64,000 nt of DNA, taken from assembly GCA_964463485.1 (NCBI GenBank), contig CAYXDO010000007.1, forward strand, positions 62,001-126,000, written 5' to 3'. A program made the translations under genes and the position numbers. The notes beneath the pieces are model-generated. The model searched no databases, was not told the origin of the DNA, and saw nothing but the letters and a program-made list of their open reading frames with translations. The DNA comes from CAYXDO01 sp964463485 (GTDB lineage Bacteria > Myxococcota > Kuafuiibacteriia > Kuafuiibacteriales > Kuafuiibacteriaceae). Shown one piece after another: positions 1-7,629 of this stretch (positions are counted from its first letter, which is position 1; every line of letters starts with the position of its first letter).

Positions 1-1
1 T

Positions 2-307
2 CGCATCGCGCCTCGCAAGATTCGGCTCGTCGCCGAGATGGTGCGTGGCAAGAACGTCGAAGAGGCGCTGAACATCCTGCGCTTCACGAGGAAGCGCAGC
101 GCGCGTCACCTGACGAAGCTCATCAAGAGCGCCGTCGCAAACGCGGATCAGAAGGGCGGAGTCAACGTCGACAGGCTCTATGTGGGCCGCTTGTTGGTCG
201 ACGGTGGGCCCACGTTGAAGCGGTGGAGACCGCGAGCGATGGGGCGCGCGACGCCCGTTCGTCGCCGCGTCTCGCACATCACCGTCGTCCTGGAGCAGAG
301 GAGCTGA
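2..307 (+). CDS. rplV: 50S ribosomal protein L22 (uL22), 5' truncated by window edge
   Basis: Large-subunit protein that lines the peptide exit tunnel and helps 23S rRNA fold. The visible frame is open from base 2 and reads a typical L22 body: RIAPRKIRLVAEMVRGK near the window edge, a central KSAVANA helix, and the basic C-terminal tunnel hairpin ending RRRVSHITVVL. The true start lies upstream of the window, so roughly the first ten or more residues are missing; the internal ATG at 38 is not the start. It stops 4 bases before rpsC, as expected inside the S10 operon. Certain identification. Confidence 0.95.
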   Translation, partial: RIAPRKIRLVAEMVRGKNVEEALNILRFTRKRSARHLTKLIKSAVANADQKGGVNVDRLYVGRLLVDGGPTLKRWRPRAMGRATPVRRRVSHITVVLEQRS

Positions 308-311
308 GAGC

Positions 312-1016
312 ATGGGGCAGAAGACACATCCGACCGGGCTCCGCCTTGGCGTCATTCGGTCTTGGGACAGCAAGTGGTACGGCGAGAAGAACTACGCCAA
401 GTGGCTGCATGAAGACATCAAGCTGCGCGACTGTGTGAAGCAGAAGCACTACAGCGCCGGCATCGCCAAGGTCGAGATCGAGCGCGCTGCCAACAAGGTG
501 AAGGTCAACATCTTCACCGCGCGGCCGGGCATCGTGATCGGAAAGAAAGGCGCGGGCATCGAGACGCTCAAGAAGGAGCTCTCTGGGCTGACCGAAAACG
601 AGGTCTTCATCAACATCCAGGAGATCCGAAAGGCAGAAGTCAACGCGCAGCTCGTCGCCGAGAACATCGCGATGCAGCTCGAGCGTCGTATCGCGTTCCG
701 TCGTGCGATGAAGAAGGCGGTGACGATCGCGATGAAGTTCGGCGCCAAAGGGATCCGCGTCGCGTGCGCCGGTCGCCTCGGCGGCGCGGAGATGTCGCGT
801 TACGAGTGGTATCTCGAAGGGCGCGTTCCGCTCCATACGCTCCGCGCGGACGTCGAGTACGGCTTTGCTACGGCCAAGACCAAGCAAGGCACGACCGGTG
901 TGAAGTGTTGGATCTTCAAGGGTGAGGTGCTGCCAGGCGCTCGAGATGTCGAGGCTGGGCGGCGCGAGAGGCGAGGCCCACGTGGCCCGCGGCCTGCGGC
1001 TCCGGCCCAGGCTTAG
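312..1016 (+). CDS. rpsC: 30S ribosomal protein S3 (uS3)
   Basis: Small-subunit protein at the mRNA entry channel. The 234-residue product has the family N-terminus MGQKTHPTGLRLG, a KH RNA-binding domain with its GKKG loop at residues 77-80, and the C-terminal S3 domain with GRLGGAEMSRYEWY. Length matches the usual 210-240. The ATG at 312 follows a purine-rich GAGGAGCTGAGAG site that overlaps the end of rplV. It sits between rplV and rplP in the standard S10 order. The last 25 residues are Arg/Pro/Ala rich and variable, which is common in this family. Confidence 0.97.
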   Translation: MGQKTHPTGLRLGVIRSWDSKWYGEKNYAKWLHEDIKLRDCVKQKHYSAGIAKVEIERAANKVKVNIFTARPGIVIGKKGAGIETLKKELSGLTENEVFINIQEIRKAEVNAQLVAENIAMQLERRIAFRRAMKKAVTIAMKFGAKGIRVACAGRLGGAEMSRYEWYLEGRVPLHTLRADVEYGFATAKTKQGTTGVKCWIFKGEVLPGARDVEAGRRERRGPRGPRPAAPAQA

Positions 1017-1031
1017 TCGAGGAGGTTCGTC

Positions 1032-1448
1032 GTGCTTCAGCCGGCTCGATCGAAATATCGCAAGGGGCAGAAGGGCCGCATGGGCGGCACTGCTCGAACG
1101 GGCGACAAAGTCAGCTTCGGAAGCTTCGGCATCCAGGCCACCGAGCGTGGCTGGATCACGTCGCGGCAGATCGAAGCGGCGCGTATCGCGCTCACTCGTC
1201 ACGCCAAGCGTGGCGGGCGCGTGTGGATCCGCATCTTTCCGGACAAGCCGGTCTCGAAGAAGCCTCTCGAGACTCGTATGGGTAAGGGCAAGAGCCCGCC
1301 CGATCACTACGTCGCCGTCGTGATCCCGGGGAAGGTGCTCTACGAGATCGAAGGCGTCGATCCCGTGATCGCCAAAGAAGCGCTCATCCGCGCGAGCCAC
1401 AAGCTCCCGGTGAAGACGCGCATCGTCAAACGTGAGGAGGTTTTCTGA
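1032..1448 (+). CDS. rplP: 50S ribosomal protein L16 (uL16)
   Basis: Large-subunit protein near the A site and peptidyl-transferase centre. The product is 138 residues, very close to the usual 136-140. It begins MLQPARSKYRKGQKGRMGG and contains the family blocks WITSRQIEAARIALTRH and RVWIRIFPDKPVSKKP. The start is GTG at 1032, preceded by a strong GAGGAGG at about 1018-1024, and homology places it at the normal L16 N-terminus. It stops just before rpmC, so the two are translationally close. Confidence 0.97.
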   Translation: MLQPARSKYRKGQKGRMGGTARTGDKVSFGSFGIQATERGWITSRQIEAARIALTRHAKRGGRVWIRIFPDKPVSKKPLETRMGKGKSPPDHYVAVVIPGKVLYEIEGVDPVIAKEALIRASHKLPVKTRIVKREEVF

Positions 1449-1449
1449 G

Positions 1450-1704
1450 ATGGCTTCGCGGATCACCAAGGCGAAGGACCTCCGAGGGCGTTCCGACCAG
1501 GAGCTCGTGGAGTTCGTGGCCGAGAAGGAGCGGGAGCTCCTCAAGCTGAAGTTTCAAAAGGCGATCGGACAGCTCGAGAACATCCGTCGCGTCGCTCAAG
1601 TGCGTCGTGAGATCTCTCGGGCCAAGACGATCGAGGCCGAGCGCAGAAGCAAGAGCGCGTCGCCCGCGGGCAGCTACCAAAAGCCCGACCTGAGCGCGCG
1701 GTGA
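1450..1704 (+). CDS. rpmC: 50S ribosomal protein L29 (uL29)
   Basis: Small helical protein next to the tunnel exit, where it helps dock trigger factor and SRP. The predicted product is 84 residues starting MASRITKAKDLRGRSDQEL, with the two-helix L29 core (FVAEKERELLKLKFQ, then QLENIRRVAQVRREI). The ATG at 1450 is preferred over an upstream in-frame ATG at 1432 because the latter lies inside rplP and 1450 follows the GTGAGGAGG at the end of rplP. The C-terminus runs about 15-20 residues past the usual L29 length of 60-70. Confidence 0.93.
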   Translation: MASRITKAKDLRGRSDQELVEFVAEKERELLKLKFQKAIGQLENIRRVAQVRREISRAKTIEAERRSKSASPAGSYQKPDLSAR

Positions 1705-1714
1705 GGTTGGTTCG

Positions 1715-2029
1715 ATGACCGAAGAGACTGTACAGGGCGCGGCTCAGCCTACCGCCGACAAGCCTTCCGCCGAGAAGAGCGCGGATACGCGCGGGACGCG
1801 GAAGGAGCGCATCGGATTCGTCGTCAAGGCGGCGATGCAGAAGACCGTGGTGATCACCGTCGAGCGACGTGTGAGGCACCCGAAGTACCACAAATTCGTG
1901 ACGCGGACGTCGAAGTTCGTGGCGCACGACGAGCTCGGCTGCGCCGCCGGAGATCAGGTTCGGATCCAAGAGACCCGTCCCTTGTCGAAGACGAAGCGCT
2001 GGCGCGTCGTGGAGAAGCTGTCCGTCTGA
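1715..2029 (+). CDS. rpsQ: 30S ribosomal protein S17 (uS17) with N-terminal extension
   Basis: Primary 16S rRNA-binding protein with an OB fold. The core begins at about residue 30 (RKERIGFVVKAAMQKTVVI) and contains the family signature RRVRHPKYHKFVTRTSKF. The product is 104 residues, about 20 longer than the 80-90 usual, because of a Glu/Thr/Ala/Lys-rich N-terminal extension. No start codon sits at the core boundary, so the extension is probably real. It lies 10 bases after rpmC and before rplN in normal operon order. Confidence 0.95.
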   Translation: MTEETVQGAAQPTADKPSAEKSADTRGTRKERIGFVVKAAMQKTVVITVERRVRHPKYHKFVTRTSKFVAHDELGCAAGDQVRIQETRPLSKTKRWRVVEKLSV

Positions 2030-2070
2030 CTTGAAGCGCCGAGCGCTTCGTTTCTCGAGGGAGATTTGTC

Positions 2071-2439
2071 GTGATTCAGTGCCAGACGGTTTTGGACGTA
2101 GCCGACAACAGCGGAGCCAAGAAGCTCTTCTGCATCAAGGTGCTCGGCGGCAGCAAGCGGCGCTATGCCGGCATCGGCGACGTGATCGTGTGCTCCGTGC
2201 GGGAGGCCCTTCCGCAGGGCAAGGTCAAGAAGGGCGAGGTCGTCAAGGCGGTCGTCGTTCGGACCTCCTACCCGACGGGTCGGGTCGACGGGACGTACAT
2301 CCGCTTCGACGGAAACGCCGCTGTGTTGATCAACAAGGAAAAGGAGCCGATCGGTACGCGTATTTTCGGACCGATTGCTCGTGAGCTTCGCGCGAAGAAC
2401 TTCATGAAGATCGTGTCGCTCGCGCCCGAGGTGCTGTGA
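2071..2439 (+). CDS. rplN: 50S ribosomal protein L14 (uL14)
   Basis: Interface protein of the large subunit that contacts 16S rRNA helix 14 and L19. The product is exactly 122 residues, the canonical length, with MIQCQTVLDVADNSGAKKL at the start and the family block RFDGNAAVLINKEKEPIGTR. The start is GTG at 2071, preceded by GAGGGAG at about 2058-2064. It ends ATGA-style 1 base before rplX, suggesting coupled translation. Confidence 0.97.
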   Translation: MIQCQTVLDVADNSGAKKLFCIKVLGGSKRRYAGIGDVIVCSVREALPQGKVKKGEVVKAVVVRTSYPTGRVDGTYIRFDGNAAVLINKEKEPIGTRIFGPIARELRAKNFMKIVSLAPEVL

Positions 2440-2440
2440 C

Positions 2441-2770
2441 ATGCAAAAGATCAGGAAGGGCGACACCGTTCAGGTGATGTCGGGCGCCGACAAAGGCAAG
2501 AAGGGCAAGGTCCTCGAAGTCTTCGGTGAAGACGGCAAGGTCCAGGTCGAGGATGTCTTCGTTCAGAAGCGCCACCTCAAGCCCGGCAAAGTGATGTCCC
2601 AGCCGAACGGCGGGATCATCGATCGCGCCGGGAAGATCGATATCTCCAAAGTGGAGTTCTACTCCGAGAAGCTCGGACGCCCGGTGCGCGTAGGCATCAA
2701 GACCAAGGAAGACGGCTCGAAGGTTCGCGTGGCCAAGGGCCGCGGTGTCGAGGGAGTCGAGCTCGACTGA
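2441..2770 (+). CDS. rplX: 50S ribosomal protein L24 (uL24)
   Basis: Assembly-initiating large-subunit protein with a KOW motif. The product is 109 residues (usual 100-110). The KOW segment is visible at about residues 5-30 (KGDTVQVMSGADKGKKGKV), followed by QKRHLKPGKVMSQPNGGII, which is diagnostic of L24. It begins 1 base after the stop of rplN and is followed by rplE, as in the standard spc operon. Confidence 0.97.
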   Translation: MQKIRKGDTVQVMSGADKGKKGKVLEVFGEDGKVQVEDVFVQKRHLKPGKVMSQPNGGIIDRAGKIDISKVEFYSEKLGRPVRVGIKTKEDGSKVRVAKGRGVEGVELD

Positions 2771-2783
2771 GCCGAGGGAAGTC

Positions 2784-3518
2784 ATGGCCGATACGAACGA
2801 GAAAGCTCCAAAAGGCGAAAAGCCAGAGAAGGCCGAAAAGGCCGAGAAGACGCCGAAGTCCGACAAGGCCCAGGCTCCCAAGAAGGAGAAGGGCAAAAAG
2901 GGCGGCGGTGAGCCCGTGTCCGTGCGGGCGCGTCCGCCCGCGCGCTTGATGCTCCGCTACAAAAACGAGATCCGACCCGCGCTCAAGCAGCAGCTCGGCC
3001 TCGAAAACGTTTACGAGGTCCCTCAGATCGAGAAGGTCGTGCTCAACATGGGGCTCGGCGACGCGATCACGAACAACAAGGTGCTCGACGCCGCTTCCGA
3101 GGAGCTCGCGCGCATCACCGGCCAAAAGGCGGTGGTCACTCGCTCGCGAAAGTCGATCTCGAACTTCAAGCTCCGCGAGAACATGCCCATTGGGGCGATG
3201 GTCACGCTGCGGGGCCCGAAGATGTGGGAGTTCCTCGACCGACTCATTTCTCTTGCGCTCCCGCGCGTTCGCGACTTCAAGGGCGTCTCCGACAAGGCTT
3301 TCGACGGCCGCGGCAACTACACGCTGGGGCTCAAGGAACAGATCATCTTTCCAGAGATCGAATACGACAAAGTCGAGAAGATCCGCGGGATGAACATCTG
3401 CATCGTCACCACGGCCACGAACGACGAGCATGGCAAGGCTCTGTTGCAGGCGATCGGTGTGCCGATGTGGAAGCGAACCGCTCAGGCCGAAAAGACCGCG
3501 CAAGCGGCCCAGGCCTGA
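2784..3518 (+). CDS. rplE: 50S ribosomal protein L5 (uL5) with long Lys-rich N-terminal extension
   Basis: 5S rRNA-binding protein of the central protuberance. The L5 core starts at about residue 55 (RLMLRYKNEIRPALKQQLG) and carries KVVLNMGLGDA and the C-terminal GLKEQIIFPEIEYDKVEKIRGMN region split over residues 190-215. The product is 244 residues against the usual 178-187. The excess is an N-terminal segment of about 50 residues made mostly of Lys, Glu, Pro and Ala. The ATG at 2784 follows GAGGGAAGTC and is the best start; an upstream in-frame start at 2745 would overlap rplX. The next gene should be rpsN but is rpsH. Confidence 0.95.
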   Translation: MADTNEKAPKGEKPEKAEKAEKTPKSDKAQAPKKEKGKKGGGEPVSVRARPPARLMLRYKNEIRPALKQQLGLENVYEVPQIEKVVLNMGLGDAITNNKVLDAASEELARITGQKAVVTRSRKSISNFKLRENMPIGAMVTLRGPKMWEFLDRLISLALPRVRDFKGVSDKAFDGRGNYTLGLKEQIIFPEIEYDKVEKIRGMNICIVTTATNDEHGKALLQAIGVPMWKRTAQAEKTAQAAQA

Positions 3519-3551
3519 GCCCGTAGGCGGAAAGCTCGAACGAGGTAGTTC

Positions 3552-3956
3552 ATGTCCAAGGTTATCACCGACCCGATCGCCGACATGCTGACCCGAATTC
3601 GGAACGGCATCAACGCGCGCCACATGCGCGTCCCGATGCCGCTCTCGAACATGAAGGTCAGGATCGCCGAGGTTTTGAAAGAAGAAGGTTTCATCGAGGA
3701 CTTCGAGGTTGATCGCGCCGCGGTCCCCGCGAAGCTCACGGTGCAACTCAAATACGACACGAATCGGGAGCCCGTGATCACGGGGATCAAGCGCATCAGC
3801 AAGCCCGGTGTTCGCTCGTACGTCGGCAAGGCCCAGATCCCGGTGGTCCGAAACGGCCTCGGAATCGCCATCATCTCGACCTCCCAAGGTGTCGTCACCG
3901 ACCGCGAAGCGCGGCGACGGAACCTAGGCGGCGAGCTCGTCTGTACGGTTTGGTGA
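3552..3956 (+). CDS. rpsH: 30S ribosomal protein S8 (uS8)
   Basis: Primary 16S rRNA binder that in many bacteria also represses the spc operon by binding its mRNA. The product is 134 residues (usual 130-135) and opens ITDPIADMLTRIRNGINARH. The C-terminal RNA-binding loop GLGIAIISTSQGVVTDREA ends in the family-typical GGELVCTVW. It follows rplE directly by 33 bases, which leaves no room for rpsN. Whether S8 autoregulation operates here cannot be told from the sequence. Confidence 0.97.
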   Translation: MSKVITDPIADMLTRIRNGINARHMRVPMPLSNMKVRIAEVLKEEGFIEDFEVDRAAVPAKLTVQLKYDTNREPVITGIKRISKPGVRSYVGKAQIPVVRNGLGIAIISTSQGVVTDREARRRNLGGELVCTVW

Positions 3957-3965
3957 GGTCGTCCC

Positions 3966-4505
3966 ATGTCACGAATCGGTAAGAAGCCGATCCCGCTCCC
4001 CAAGGGCGTGACGGTCACGGTGAACGGTCTGCACCTTCTGGTGCAGGGCCCGAAAGGCAAGCTCGAGCGCGACCTACCTCCAAGGGTGTCTGTCGCGGTT
4101 CAGGACGGCCACGTTCACGTCACGCGCGCAAGTGAAGATCGAATCGCCCGAGAAATGCACGGCCTGGCCCGAACGCTCGTCGCCAACATGGTCAAGGGTG
4201 TCGTCGAACCGTACAAGGCGTCGCTCGAGGTCACCGGAATCGGCTACAAGGCCGAGCTCGCGGGCCAGACGCTCAAGATTCAGTGCGGCTACAGCCACAC
4301 GGTCGTGCACCCGGTTCCGCCGGGCGTCAGCGTGAAGCTCGAAGGGGTGAGCCTCATTCATCTCGAGTCCGCGGACAAGGAGCTCATCGGACATACCGCG
4401 GCTTCGATTCGAGCCTACAAGATTTGCGATCCCTACAAGGCCAAAGGGATCAAGTACAAGGACGAGGTCATCAAGCGCAAGGAAGGCAAGACCGGCGCCG
4501 GTTGA
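3966..4505 (+). CDS. rplF: 50S ribosomal protein L6 (uL6)
   Basis: Large-subunit protein near the L7/L12 stalk base and the factor-binding site. The product is 179 residues (usual 176-180) with MSRIGKKPIPLPKGV at the start. It has two tandem L6 domains; the second contains GYSHTVVHPVPPGV and ends with the highly conserved DPYKAKGIKYKDEVIKRKEG. It lies 9 bases after rpsH and 9 bases before rplR in standard order. Confidence 0.97.
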   Translation: MSRIGKKPIPLPKGVTVTVNGLHLLVQGPKGKLERDLPPRVSVAVQDGHVHVTRASEDRIAREMHGLARTLVANMVKGVVEPYKASLEVTGIGYKAELAGQTLKIQCGYSHTVVHPVPPGVSVKLEGVSLIHLESADKELIGHTAASIRAYKICDPYKAKGIKYKDEVIKRKEGKTGAG

Positions 4506-4514
4506 GGAAGAGCG

Positions 4515-4889
4515 ATGAAGCCGAAGATCAAGAACGAGCGGGAGCGCAAGCGCCAAGGGCGTGTGATCGCCATCCGCAAGCGAATTTCGGGCACGGTCGA
4601 ACGACCGCGTCTGGCCGTGTTCCGGAGCGCGAAGCACATCTATGCTCAGCTCATCGACGACGACGCGGGCCGAACGCTCGCGGCGGCGTCTACGCAGTCT
4701 GCGGGACTCAAAGATGAGCTCAAGGGCCTGAAGAAGGCTCAGGCATCCGAGAAGGTCGGAGTGAGCCTCGCGAAGGTCGCTCTCGAAAAGGGCATTACCA
4801 AGGTCGTGTTCGACCGCGCCGGCTACCCGTATCACGGGCGTGTCGCTGCTCTCGCCAAGGGTGCACGCGACGGCGGGCTGTCGTTCTGA
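4515..4889 (+). CDS. rplR: 50S ribosomal protein L18 (uL18)
   Basis: 5S rRNA-binding protein that works with L5 in the central protuberance. The product is 124 residues (usual 115-122). It shows the RPRLAVFRSAKHIYAQLIDD motif near residues 33-52 and the C-terminal KVVFDRAGYPYHGRVAALA block that defines L18. The ATG at 4515 follows GAGGAAGAGCG. Its neighbours are rplF and rpsE, as normal. Confidence 0.97.
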   Translation: MKPKIKNERERKRQGRVIAIRKRISGTVERPRLAVFRSAKHIYAQLIDDDAGRTLAAASTQSAGLKDELKGLKKAQASEKVGVSLAKVALEKGITKVVFDRAGYPYHGRVAALAKGARDGGLSF

Positions 4890-4904
4890 GCCGGAGGAAG
4901 TCGA

Positions 4905-5423
4905 ATGGCGCGTCGTGAAATCATCAACCCGAAGGAGCTCGAGCTCGTCGATCGGGTCATCCACATCAACCGTGTTGCCAAGGTCGTGAAGGGCGGCCGT
5001 CGCTTTTCGTTCTCGGCCCTCGTGGTCGTGGGCGACGGCGATGGGCACGTCGGGATCGGGCTCGGGAAGGCCAACGAGGTTCCCGAGGCGATCAGGAAGG
5101 GCAGGGACCAGGCCGAGAAGAACCTCTTCAAGGTTCCGCTCAACGATCGAACGATTCCGCACGAGACGCTCGGTCACTTCGGCGCCGGCCGTGTGCTGCT
5201 CCGACCGGCTCGCCCGGGAACGGGCGTCATCGCAGGTGGTCCCGTGCGTGCCGTGCTCGAGTCCGCCGGCGTGCGCGACATTCTCACGAAGTCGCTTGGC
5301 ACTTCGAACAAACACAACGTCGTCAACGCGACCGTCGACGCCCTCAAACGGCTCACCACGCCGCGTGTGGCCGCCGAGCGGCGCGGCATCCACGAGGAGA
5401 GGCTCCGCGCCGCCGAGGCGTGA
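4905..5423 (+). CDS. rpsE: 30S ribosomal protein S5 (uS5)
   Basis: Small-subunit protein involved in decoding accuracy and mRNA unwinding at the entry channel. The product is 172 residues (usual 165-175). It contains the double-stranded-RNA-binding domain (RVAKVVKGGRRFSFSALVVV) and the S5 C-terminal domain (GVIAGGPVRAVLESAGVRDI). The ATG at 4905 follows GGAGGAAGTCGA. Position between rplR and rpmD is canonical. Confidence 0.97.
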   Translation: MARREIINPKELELVDRVIHINRVAKVVKGGRRFSFSALVVVGDGDGHVGIGLGKANEVPEAIRKGRDQAEKNLFKVPLNDRTIPHETLGHFGAGRVLLRPARPGTGVIAGGPVRAVLESAGVRDILTKSLGTSNKHNVVNATVDALKRLTTPRVAAERRGIHEERLRAAEA

Positions 5424-5438
5424 GCTGAGGAGAACGAG

Positions 5439-5675
5439 ATGGCCAGCCTCATCAAGGTCACGCTCAAGCGGAGCACCGGCAAGTGCATCGAGCGGCAACG
5501 CGCGACGCTCCTCGGACTCGGCTTGAAGCGCCGCGGAGACACCAAGGTCTTGAAAGACAGCGTCCCGGTCCGGGGCATGATCCTCAAGATGCAGCACATG
5601 CTCGTCGTCGAGCGTTTCGATGGCGACGATTCACTACGTGACAGCGCGCGGCTTCGCGCCGAGCGCGCAGGCTGA
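5439..5675 (+). CDS. rpmD: 50S ribosomal protein L30 (uL30)
   Basis: Small large-subunit protein. The first 60 residues are a complete bacterial L30: IKVTLKRSTGKCIERQRATL, LGLGLKRRGDTKVLKDSV, then RGMILKMQHMLVVE. At 78 residues the product carries about 18 extra Asp/Arg/Ala-rich residues at the C-terminus compared with the usual 58-62. It is followed by an unusually long gap of 73 bases with a hairpin before rplO. Confidence 0.93.
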   Translation: MASLIKVTLKRSTGKCIERQRATLLGLGLKRRGDTKVLKDSVPVRGMILKMQHMLVVERFDGDDSLRDSARLRAERAG

Positions 5676-5683
5676 GCTGGGCC

Positions 5684-5703
5684 GATCGGAATGAACTCCG
5701 ATC
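5684..5703 (+). other. Hairpin between rpmD and rplO
   Basis: A perfect 7-bp inverted repeat, GATCGGA and TCCGATC around a 6-base loop, lies just after the rpmD stop. A run of six T follows about 20 bases later (5723-5728). That spacing is too long for a textbook intrinsic terminator. It could be an attenuator, a processing site or an mRNA structure, or chance. No other gene junction in this operon has a comparable structure. Confidence 0.35.
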
Positions 5704-5748
5704 TCCAGTTGAGCTGATTGCATTTTTTCGAACGAGTCGAGGAACGAC

Positions 5749-6267
5749 ATGAGTGGCGAGCTGAGCAGACTCAAGGGCCCGGACGGTGCGAACCGTCCGA
5801 AGATGGTGAAGGGCCGCGGGCACAACGGCGGCAAAGGCAAGACCGCAGGCCGCGGTAGCAAAGGCCAAAAAGCCCGAAAGTCCGGCCCCGTTCGGCCCGG
5901 CTTCGAAGGCGGGCAGATGCCGATCCAGCGCCGAATGCCGAAGCGCGGCTTCGTCAGCATGAACCGAAAGGCGTGGACCGAGATCGCGCTCTCCGAGCTC
6001 AACCGCTTCGATGATGGTGCGGTGGTCGATTTCGCTGCGTTCCGAACCAGCGGCCTCGCCAAAGGCGACACCGACGGCATCAAGATCCTAGGCAACGGCG
6101 ACGTGGAGAAGAAGCTCACCGTTCGCGTCAACCGGATCACGACGCGCGCCAAAGAGCGCATCGAGGCCAAAGGCGGCACCGTCGAGCTCGTTCCCGAGCC
6201 CAAGACCTGGGTCCGATCCAACAGCCGCGAAGCGCGGCGCGCGCAAAAGCGTGCTCCGGCCGTATAA
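5749..6267 (+). CDS. rplO: 50S ribosomal protein L15 (uL15)
   Basis: Late-assembly large-subunit protein. The Gly/Lys/Arg-rich N-terminal arm reads KGRGHNGGKGKTAGRGSKGQ, followed by the globular part containing FEGGQMPIQRRMPKRGF. The product is 172 residues, at the long end of the usual 145-165. The ATG at 5749 gives the family start MSGELSRLKGPDGA. It is followed 18 bases later by secY, the conserved spc order. Confidence 0.96.
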   Translation: MSGELSRLKGPDGANRPKMVKGRGHNGGKGKTAGRGSKGQKARKSGPVRPGFEGGQMPIQRRMPKRGFVSMNRKAWTEIALSELNRFDDGAVVDFAAFRTSGLAKGDTDGIKILGNGDVEKKLTVRVNRITTRAKERIEAKGGTVELVPEPKTWVRSNSREARRAQKRAPAV

Positions 6268-6285
6268 CCCATTCAAGGAGTCCAA

Positions 6286-7629
6286 ATGACGGCGGCGTTC
6301 GGAAACATCGCGAAAGTCCCTGAGCTCCGGCAGCGCGTGCTCTTCACGCTCGCGATGCTCGCGGTCTACCGCCTCGGGATCTTCGTCACTACTCCGGGCG
6401 TCGATCGCGCGCTCATGCAGGAGATCATCCAGCAGCAGGCGGGCACGCTCTTCGGCATGTTCAACATGTTCGTTGGCGGCGCGCTCGAGCGTGCGAGTGT
6501 CTTTTCGCTCGGCGTCATGCCGTACATCTCGTCGAGCATCATCATTCAGATCTTGACCGTCGTGATCCCGACGCTCGAGCGCCTCTCCAAGGAAGGCGAG
6601 GCGGGCCGACGCAAGATCAATCAGTACACGCGCTACGGAACCATCCTGATCGCCGCCGTTCAGGGTTCGGTCATCGCGATCAACCTCGAGCAGCAGAACT
6701 TCAACGGCCAGCCCGTGGTCAACGATCCAGGGCTCGTCTTCAAGGTCGTCACCGTCCTGTCGCTCACTGCCGGTACCGCGTTCATCATGTGGCTCGGCGA
6801 GCAGATCACCGAGCGCGGGATTGGCAACGGCATGTCGATGATCATCTTCGCGGGCATCGTGGCCGATCTGATCCCGGCGCTCTACCAGTCCACGCTCTTG
6901 ATGCAACAAGAGGTCCTTCAGCCGATCACGATGTTGTTCTTGGCCGGCCTGGCGGTCATCGCGACGGGCTTCGTGGTCTTCATGGAGCGGGCTCAGCGTC
7001 GCATCCCCGTGCAGTACAGCAAGCGAGTGGTAGGCCGGAAGCAGTACGCCGGGCAGTCCACGCACCTGCCCCTGCGTGTGAATACTTCGGGTGTGATTCC
7101 GCCGATCTTCGCCTCCTCGTTGCTCGTGTTTCCTGCGACGATCGCGCAGTTTCTTCCGGAGTCACGTGCGGTCTCCACGCTGACGACCGCGCTGAATCCG
7201 ACCGAGTGGTCCTACAACGTGATCTACGTCGGGCTGATCTTGTTCTTCGCCTACTTCTACACGGCGGTGACGTTCAACCCGGTCGACGTGGCGGACAACT
7301 TGAAGAAGTACGGCGGCTACATTCCGGGCGTTCGGCCCGGGAAGCAGACCGCGGAGTACATCGAGCGCGTGCTCACGCGCATCACCACGGGTGGGGCGCT
7401 TTACATCGCCACCGTCTGTGTGTTGCCGAACGCGTTGCTCGCGCAGCAAGGACAGCTCCCGTTTGCGTTTGGTGGCACCGCTCTGTTGATCGTGGTCGGC
7501 GTCGCGCTCGACACGGTTCAGCAGATCGAGGGTCATCTCATCACCCGTAACTACGAAGGCTTCGCCGGGCCGAACATGCGGATCCGCGGACGTCGCGCCA
7601 CGATGGGGCCTCAAGGCACGCCGACATGA
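6286..7629 (+). CDS. secY: Protein translocase subunit SecY
   Basis: Central channel of the Sec translocon in the inner membrane. The product is 447 residues (usual 430-445) with about ten hydrophobic helices. Family signatures are visible: KVPELRQRVLFTLAMLAVYR at the N-terminus, GVMPYISSSIIIQILTVV in the second-helix region, and the cytoplasmic loop RRIPVQYSKRVVGR. The final segment GTALLIVVGVALDTVQQIEG precedes a basic tail. ATG at 6286 follows AAGGAGTCCAA. Its stop overlaps the adk start by 4 bases (ATGA), so the two are translationally coupled. Confidence 0.98.
   Translation: MTAAFGNIAKVPELRQRVLFTLAMLAVYRLGIFVTTPGVDRALMQEIIQQQAGTLFGMFNMFVGGALERASVFSLGVMPYISSSIIIQILTVVIPTLERLSKEGEAGRRKINQYTRYGTILIAAVQGSVIAINLEQQNFNGQPVVNDPGLVFKVVTVLSLTAGTAFIMWLGEQITERGIGNGMSMIIFAGIVADLIPALYQSTLLMQQEVLQPITMLFLAGLAVIATGFVVFMERAQRRIPVQYSKRVVGRKQYAGQSTHLPLRVNTSGVIPPIFASSLLVFPATIAQFLPESRAVSTLTTALNPTEWSYNVIYVGLILFFAYFYTAVTFNPVDVADNLKKYGGYIPGVRPGKQTAEYIERVLTRITTGGALYIATVCVLPNALLAQQGQLPFAFGGTALLIVVGVALDTVQQIEGHLITRNYEGFAGPNMRIRGRRATMGPQGTPT

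Noticed and set aside
1432..1449. Upstream start for rpmC inside rplP
   Set aside because: Adds residues not in the family and overlaps rplP; ATG 1450 gives the normal L29 N-terminus.
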